A DNA stretch of 38,803 bases, taken from NCBI GenBank assembly GCA_019115005.1, contig DXEK01000158.1, positions 1 through 38,803 of the forward strand, written 5' to 3'. The notes beneath the pieces are model-generated. The model saw only the letters and a program-made list of their open reading frames with translations, was not told where the DNA came from and did no database searches. This document shows positions 34,265-38,803 of the stretch, piece by piece (positions within the stretch are counted from its first letter, which is position 1; each line of letters begins with the position of its first letter). The position numbers were made by a program, and so were the translations under genes. Origin of the DNA: Candidatus Fusicatenibacter merdavium (GTDB taxonomy: Bacteria; Bacillota; Clostridia; Lachnospirales; Lachnospiraceae).

Positions 34265-35599
34265 ATGAATACACAAGATTTTCTTCAAAAGCCGGTTCGG
34301 AAAATTTTCTTCCACTACCTGCTTCCCTCCATTTTCGGAACGATGGTGACTTCCATCTACGTGCTGGCCGACACGATCATGATCGGCAAGGGGATCGGCA
34401 CCGTTGCAATGGCAGCTCTGAACATTGCCCTTCCGGTCTACAATATTTTCTTCGGTCTGGGACTGCTGTTCGGCGTCGGCGGTTCGGTACTGATGTCCAT
34501 TTTCCGCGGGAAAGGGGAAAAGCAGAGAGCTGACGCCTGCTTTACCGCCTCTTTTCTCCTGACACTGGCTTTTCTGGCGGTCTCGATGATCGTCTGCACA
34601 TTATATATGAAAGAAATTGCCTGGCTTCTCGGCGGAACGGTAGAAACGATGCCTTATATTATGGGATATCTTCCTTATATTGTATGGGGAATGGGCGCCT
34701 TTTTCTTTTCGTCCTACCTCCAGACCTTTGTCCGCAACGACGGTTCTCCAAAGCTGGCGATGAATGGCGTCATCGCCGGCGGCATCACAAATATCGTATT
34801 GGATTACGTTTTTATCTTTCCCATGAAAATGGGAATGGGAGGAGCCGCTCTTGCGACGGTGATCGGTTCCACACTGACCGTTGTAATCCTCGCCACACAT
34901 TTTTTCTCCAAAAACAATCAGCTGCATTTCACGCTGAAGGGAATCCGGCTTTCCGACCTCCGGGATATTACGGTCAACGGTTTTTCCAGCTTTTTTATCG
35001 AAGCAGCTTCCGGGCTGACGATCTTTGTGTTCAACCTGCAGCTCTTAAAATATGTGGGAAATACCGGCGTCAGCGTCTTCGGTGTGATCAGCAACACGGC
35101 GATCGTGGTCACCTGCCTTTGCAAAGGCATCAACCAGGCTGCGCAGCCGATCCTTTCCACCAACTTCGGCGCCGGAAAGACCGGAAGGATCCATGAGGTG
35201 CTCGCGCTGGCCGTCAAAACCTCTCTGATCATCTGTGCGATACCTGTAGTACTCGGACTGATCGTTCCGGATCTCTTTACCTATATCTTTTTGAATCCGG
35301 ACGCAGGGATCCTGGCGCTCTCCGCACCGGCGATCCGGATTTATTTTACCGGATTTCTCATGATGGGCATCAACATGGTATTTATCTGTTACTTCCAGGC
35401 AGTGTTTAAAAACGGACACTCTCTGCTGATCTGTCTTCTGAGAGGGTGCGTCCTGGTGATCCTGTTTGCCTATCTGCTTCCGGCCTTTTTCGATGTCACA
35501 GGAATCTGGCTGGCGTTCCCGGCAGCGGAACTGGTGACGATGCTGATCGGAATCCGGCTGACGATGCAGACGGTAAAACGCGACCGGAAGAAAAATTGA
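34265..35599 (+). CDS. MATE-family efflux transporter (second)
   Basis: A 444-residue protein with about twelve membrane segments and the MATE pattern: FFHYLLPSIFGTMVTSIYVLADTIMIGKGIGTVAMAALNIALP at the start, VGGSVLMSIFRGKGEK, and in the second half VNGFSSFFIEAASGLTIFVFNLQLLKY and QPILSTNFGAGKTGRIHEVLA. Substrate unknown. The start follows AGAGGTG. The long leader with palindromes and the structured repeat is unusual and may affect expression. No clear terminator follows the stop. Confidence 0.93.
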   Translation: MNTQDFLQKPVRKIFFHYLLPSIFGTMVTSIYVLADTIMIGKGIGTVAMAALNIALPVYNIFFGLGLLFGVGGSVLMSIFRGKGEKQRADACFTASFLLTLAFLAVSMIVCTLYMKEIAWLLGGTVETMPYIMGYLPYIVWGMGAFFFSSYLQTFVRNDGSPKLAMNGVIAGGITNIVLDYVFIFPMKMGMGGAALATVIGSTLTVVILATHFFSKNNQLHFTLKGIRLSDLRDITVNGFSSFFIEAASGLTIFVFNLQLLKYVGNTGVSVFGVISNTAIVVTCLCKGINQAAQPILSTNFGAGKTGRIHEVLALAVKTSLIICAIPVVLGLIVPDLFTYIFLNPDAGILALSAPAIRIYFTGFLMMGINMVFICYFQAVFKNGHSLLICLLRGCVLVILFAYLLPAFFDVTGIWLAFPAAELVTMLIGIRLTMQTVKRDRKKN

Positions 35600-35820
35600 A
35601 TCCGGTTCTGCGGACGGGCATCAGCGAATATGTATGAACAAATGGGATTGACCGGAGATTGAATTTGTCAGTATCAGATTTTATCCAATAAAGTGACTCC
35701 TTTCAGGAAATTTTGCCTCAAGAAATTGCACAAGAAGATCGTTTTATTCTTTATTTTTCAACAATTTACGGCAGGTTTTTGTCACATTTTTTTGGATTTT
35801 GCTGATTTTGATTTCAATTA
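35600..35820. other. Intergenic region before the radical SAM gene, no gene seen
   Basis: An AT-rich stretch without a plausible coding frame or a recognisable repeat. No terminator with a proper stem and T-tract for the MATE gene was found. It leads into the promoter at 35821-35849. Between that promoter and the start codon lies a weak hairpin formed by GTGGGAA and TTTTCCGCCA (near 35870-35890). Confidence 0.4.
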
Positions 35821-35849
35821 ATGACTTTTAGTCATATTTGGGTTATAAT
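35821..35849 (+). promoter_or_regulatory. Promoter and possible operator of the radical SAM gene
   Basis: TATAAT (35844-35849) is a perfect -10 box with ATGACT 17 bp upstream as a weak -35. An inverted repeat ATGAC-tttta-GTCAT (35821-35835) overlaps the -35, where a repressor or activator could bind. Confidence 0.6.
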
Positions 35850-35922
35850 AGACAACAAAGAAAGTGGGAAGCTATCATTTTCCGCCATCTTTAATTTCTG
35901 ATGAATGGGAGAGGAGCACACT

Positions 35923-37275
35923 ATGAACATTACAGACAAAGTCAAAAACGCCGCTGTCACAACTGCCATCAGCACTGCTTTAAATTATCTGGAAAAAGAT
36001 CCCGAGAATAATATTCCGAAAGTTATGGATCTTGTAGACCGGCTCTGTCCGGATGACTGGTACACTCAACAACGCGCGGCTTTCAGAAACGCCATTGCAG
36101 AAAAAGGCAATATGTACGAACTGATTCTCCGCGTGTACCAGCTGGATCCTGAAGTAAGAAAAACATTTTTTAAAAACTTTATCATCAACGCGAGCCTGAA
36201 AGGAAGCCAGCTTCAGGAAGAGTATTCCACGAAGTATAACTGCAATATTCCCTGGGCGATCCTCCTGGATCCCACTTCTGCCTGCAACCTTCACTGTACC
36301 GGATGCTGGGCCGCGGAATACGGACATAAGTTCAATCTGGATCTCGACACCATCGACTCCATCGTCCGTCAGGGAAAAGAAATGGGAACTTATATGTATA
36401 TCTACACAGGCGGAGAACCTACCGTCCGCAAGAAAGATCTGATGAAGATCTGCGAAATGCATCCGGACTGTGAGTTCCTTGCCTTCACCAACGGAACTAT
36501 GATCGACGAAGAATTCTGCCAGGAAATGCTCCGTGTGAAAAACTTTATTCCGGCGATCAGCCTGGAAGGCTTCGAGGAGGCCAACGACAGCCGCCGCGGC
36601 GACGGAGTTTACGAGAAAGTCATGCATGCGATGCAGCTGATGAAGGATCACAAACTTCCGTTTGGTATTTCCACCTGCTACACCAGCGTCAACTTCGAGG
36701 ACATCAGCAGCGAAGCGTTCTACGACAAGCTGATCGAGATGGGCGCTATGTTTGTCTGGTTCTTCCACTATATGCCGGTCGGCAACGACGCCGCTCCGGA
36801 ACTGATGGTAAACCCGGAACAGCGCAAGAAAATGTACGAGCGGATCCGTCATTTCCGTTCCACAAAACCGATCTTCGGCATGGATTTCCAGAACGACGGA
36901 GAGTATGTCGGCGGATGTATCGCCGGAGGACGCCGCTACTTACATATCAACGCGAAAGGTGATGTGGAGCCCTGCGTATTTATCCATTATTCCAACGTAA
37001 ATATTCACGACTGCAGTCTGCTGGATGCTCTGAGAAGCCCGATCTTCCAGGCTTACCATGACAACCAGCCGTTCAACAACAACCATCTGCGTCCCTGCCC
37101 GATGCTGGAAAATCCGGAAGAGCTCCGGAAGCTGGTAGCAGAGACCGGCGCAGTTAACACCGATTACCAGAATCCTGAGAGCGCAGATCATCTCTGCGAC
37201 AAGTGCGAAGAATACGCGAAAGCCTGGAAACCGGTAGCCGATGAACTCTGGGAGAAGAGCCATCCTTCGGCTTAA
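35923..37275 (+). CDS. Radical SAM protein with C-terminal cysteine-rich (SPASM-like) domain
   Basis: A 450-residue protein. After an N-terminal helical segment of about 105 residues comes the radical SAM core with CNLHCTGC near residue 117 (CX3CX2C, binding a 4Fe-4S cluster and S-adenosylmethionine) and YTGGEPTVRKKDL, the SAM-binding GGE motif. A C-terminal SPASM/twitch-like part has cysteines in GGCIAGG, DVEPCVFIHY, LRPCPML and CDKCEEY, which could hold auxiliary clusters. No peptide precursor gene was found nearby, so a peptide-modifying role is not supported. The start at 35923 (MNITDK) follows GAGAGGAG; a slightly longer frame has no site. It is transcribed alone. The product is unknown. 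Confidence 0.85.
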   Translation: MNITDKVKNAAVTTAISTALNYLEKDPENNIPKVMDLVDRLCPDDWYTQQRAAFRNAIAEKGNMYELILRVYQLDPEVRKTFFKNFIINASLKGSQLQEEYSTKYNCNIPWAILLDPTSACNLHCTGCWAAEYGHKFNLDLDTIDSIVRQGKEMGTYMYIYTGGEPTVRKKDLMKICEMHPDCEFLAFTNGTMIDEEFCQEMLRVKNFIPAISLEGFEEANDSRRGDGVYEKVMHAMQLMKDHKLPFGISTCYTSVNFEDISSEAFYDKLIEMGAMFVWFFHYMPVGNDAAPELMVNPEQRKKMYERIRHFRSTKPIFGMDFQNDGEYVGGCIAGGRRYLHINAKGDVEPCVFIHYSNVNIHDCSLLDALRSPIFQAYHDNQPFNNNHLRPCPMLENPEELRKLVAETGAVNTDYQNPESADHLCDKCEEYAKAWKPVADELWEKSHPSA

Positions 37276-37302
37276 GGAATTCTGCAAAAAACAAGCACAG
37301 GC

Positions 37303-37371
37303 AGAAAGCCCTTCGAACGAGGCGGGATCAGTGCGTAAAGCACTTTGCCGCCCCGTTCGAAGGGCTTTTCT
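37303..37371. terminator. Nested hairpin terminator between the radical SAM gene and glgP
   Basis: AGAAAGCCCTTCGAACG (37303-37319) pairs with its complement at 37354-37371 with one bulge. GGCGG/CCGCC and AGTGC/GCACT continue the stem inward. On the plus strand TTTTCTGTCTCTT follows; on the minus strand the arm continues as GGGCTTTCTG. It can serve the radical SAM gene and perhaps both directions. Confidence 0.8.
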
Positions 37372-37394
37372 GTCTCTTAAAATTCCTATATTTA

Positions 37395-37445
37395 CAGCCG
37401 TTTGCCGCCCACACACGTCTTAAGAGCGAGGGCGGTCACCGGCTG
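37395..37445. other. Second hairpin after glgP
   Basis: CAGCCG/CGGCTG and CCGCCC/GGGCGG stems are separated by symmetrical four-base internal loops. It lies 32 bases after the glgP stop on the minus strand and lacks a T-tract. It may stabilise the 3' end of the glgP mRNA or assist termination with the neighbouring hairpin. Confidence 0.45.
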
Positions 37446-37477
37446 CCGTTTCTGGCAGAAATCCTGCATGTACTGCT

Positions 37478-38803
37478 TTATCTCAGATGCCAGATATCTT
37501 CGTTATACTGCTCAATGGTGCGGTCTGAGGAGAAGAAGCCTGCGTTTGCAATGTTGATCAGGCATTTCCGGTTCCACTCGTCACGCTTCTCATAATCTTT
37601 GTAGAGCTGCTCTTTCGTCTTGATAAATTCTTTCAGATCCAGCAATGTCATAAACCAGTCTTTGTTCAGAATCTCCTTATACAGACGCTCCAGGCTCACT
37701 TTGTCTCCGATCGCCAACATCTCGTCGCTGACGATGAAATCCACCAGCTTCGCGATCTGCGGATCCTTGTCATAAAATTCTTTGGAGATGTATCCTGCCT
37801 GAGGATCTTTTTTCTTCTCCTCATACAGGTCGATGACATCCTGCGGTTTCTTTCCGAAAATGTAAATATTGTCATCGCCTACCAGGTCATGGATCTCAAC
37901 GTTGGCTCCGTCCTCGGTTCCCAGGGTCACAGCTCCGTTGAGCATGAACTTCATATTTCCGGTTCCGGACGCCTCCTTGGAAGCCAGAGAGATCTGCTCG
38001 GAGATATCAGCCGCCGGGATCACCTTTGCAGCTTTGGATACATTGTAGTTTTCCAGCATGATCACCTGGAAATACGGACTTACTTCCGGATCGGAATCGA
38101 TGAGCTGCTGCAGGCAGAGGATCAGATGGATGATGTCCTTGGCGATCGTATAGGCCGGGGCTGCTTTTGCACCGAAAATCATTGTGATCGGAGTTTTCGG
38201 CTTATTGCCTGCCTTGATGTCCATGTATTTATAGATCGCGTACAGCGCATTCATCTGCTGACGTTTATACTCATGGAGACGTTTTACCTGAACATCAAAG
38301 ATGGAGTCTTCGTTGACATGAAGATTCTGTGTCTCATAGAGATACCGTTTCAGTTCTTTCTTGTTGTTCTTTTTGATCTCTTCCAGCTTTTTCAGTACCT
38401 TCTTGTCGTTTTTATATTTCAGAAGCTTCTCAAGTTCCATCGCATCCTTTTTAAATCCGCTTCCGATCAGGCTCTCAATGTAGTCCGACAGTTCACGGTT
38501 GCAGTGGATCAGCCAGCGGCGGAATGTGATTCCGTTGGTCTTGTTATTGAATTTTTCCGGATAAATGTCATAGAACTGTTTCAGTTCTGTATTTTTCAGG
38601 ATCTCTGTGTGAAGGGCAGCCACACCGTTGACGGAAAATCCATAATGAATATCCATGTGCGCCATGTGGACACGGCGGTCCTTGTCGATGATCGCCACAT
38701 CCTCTCCTTTGTATTTCGCTTTCACGCGGGCATCCAGCTCAAAGATGATCGGAAGCAGATGCGGAACAACCTCCTCCAGATAATCGATCGGCCATTTTTC
38801 CAG
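37478..38803 (-). CDS. glgP: Glycogen/starch phosphorylase, C-terminal part (runs off the window)
   Basis: Glycogen phosphorylase releases glucose 1-phosphate from alpha-1,4-glucans using pyridoxal phosphate. The frame is open to the edge of the window, so about 441 C-terminal residues are present and the N-terminal half lies outside. Visible motifs are [93 protein letters not shown] (the Lys in GNMKF holds the cofactor) and [16 protein letters not shown] at the end. The apparent start at 38725 is an internal GTG. Which alpha-glucan it prefers cannot be told from this part. Confidence 0.95.
   Translation of the reverse strand: MEKWPIDYLEEVVPHLLPIIFELDARVKAKYKGEDVAIIDKDRRVHMAHMDIHYGFSVNGVAALHTEILKNTELKQFYDIYPEKFNNKTNGITFRRWLIHCNRELSDYIESLIGSGFKKDAMELEKLLKYKNDKKVLKKLEEIKKNNKKELKRYLYETQNLHVNEDSIFDVQVKRLHEYKRQQMNALYAIYKYMDIKAGNKPKTPITMIFGAKAAPAYTIAKDIIHLILCLQQLIDSDPEVSPYFQVIMLENYNVSKAAKVIPAADISEQISLASKEASGTGNMKFMLNGAVTLGTEDGANVEIHDLVGDDNIYIFGKKPQDVIDLYEEKKKDPQAGYISKEFYDKDPQIAKLVDFIVSDEMLAIGDKVSLERLYKEILNKDWFMTLLDLKEFIKTKEQLYKDYEKRDEWNRKCLINIANAGFFSSDRTIEQYNEDIWHLR

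Noticed and set aside
35923..37275. Radical SAM gene as part of a ribosomally made peptide (RiPP) cluster
   Set aside because: There is no small precursor gene, peptidase or exporter next to it in an operon; the MATE gene before it is separated by over 300 bases and its own promoter.

Overview
The window looks like chromosomal core sequence from a spore-forming, anaerobic Firmicute of the Lachnospiraceae/Clostridia type. Pointers are a CIRCE-controlled groESL operon, CodY, a SigK-type sporulation sigma factor, a conserved comM-dprA-topA...codY order, ECF transporters, a clostridial-style ThiC, and Gram-positive ribosome binding sites and -10/-35 promoters throughout. No phage, transposase, CRISPR array, rRNA or tRNA gene was seen. 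Most genes lie on the minus strand.

Layout. (1) 51-643: a VanZ-family membrane protein (+). (2) 634-6486: a tight six-gene minus-strand operon made of an ECF transporter (S component, fused double ATPase, T component), two PHP-type phosphoesterases and a MurR/RpiR regulator; the substrate is unknown. (3) 6723-8716: a small operon with an acetyltransferase, a membrane-anchored amidase and an AAA ATPase. (4) 8924-11688: guaB and a pair of unknown membrane proteins. (5) 11834-13954: groES-groL with CIRCE. (6) 14205-20382: codY and the comM-dprA-topA group. (7) 20515-25215: sigK, lysC, a transglutaminase lipoprotein and a DUF362 protein. (8) 25396-26331: a tRNA-dihydrouridine synthase (+). (9) 26482-32461: a thiamine operon in the order promoter, TPP riboswitch, terminator, thiC, thiD, thiW, thiM, thiE, then an L-2-amino-thiazoline-4-carboxylate hydrolase-like gene and a terminator. 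(10) 32516-35599: two divergent MATE exporters. (11) 35923-37275: a radical SAM protein. (12) 37478 to the end: the 3' part of glycogen phosphorylase.

How the genes work together. The thiamine operon makes HMP phosphate de novo (ThiC), phosphorylates it (ThiD), imports thiazole (ThiW), phosphorylates it (ThiM) and joins the halves (ThiE). No thiazole synthesis genes (thiG/H/S/F) are present here. The full TPP riboswitch before thiC ends in a transcription terminator. The leader of thiW carries what looks like only the pyrimidine-sensing half of a TPP aptamer, enclosed by a helix that could cover the thiW ribosome binding site.

Two families of non-coding repeats occur between genes. One is a short palindrome (GTAACAGTTC, about 8 nt, GAACTGTTAC) with three strong and several decayed copies. 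The other is a larger structured element around a CAGGATT...GCGGA...TCCGC core, with three copies: two facing each other in the leader of comM and one before the second MATE gene. The half riboswitch, the larger repeat, the ECF/PHP/RpiR operon and the hydrolase at the end of the thiamine operon are the parts most worth following up.
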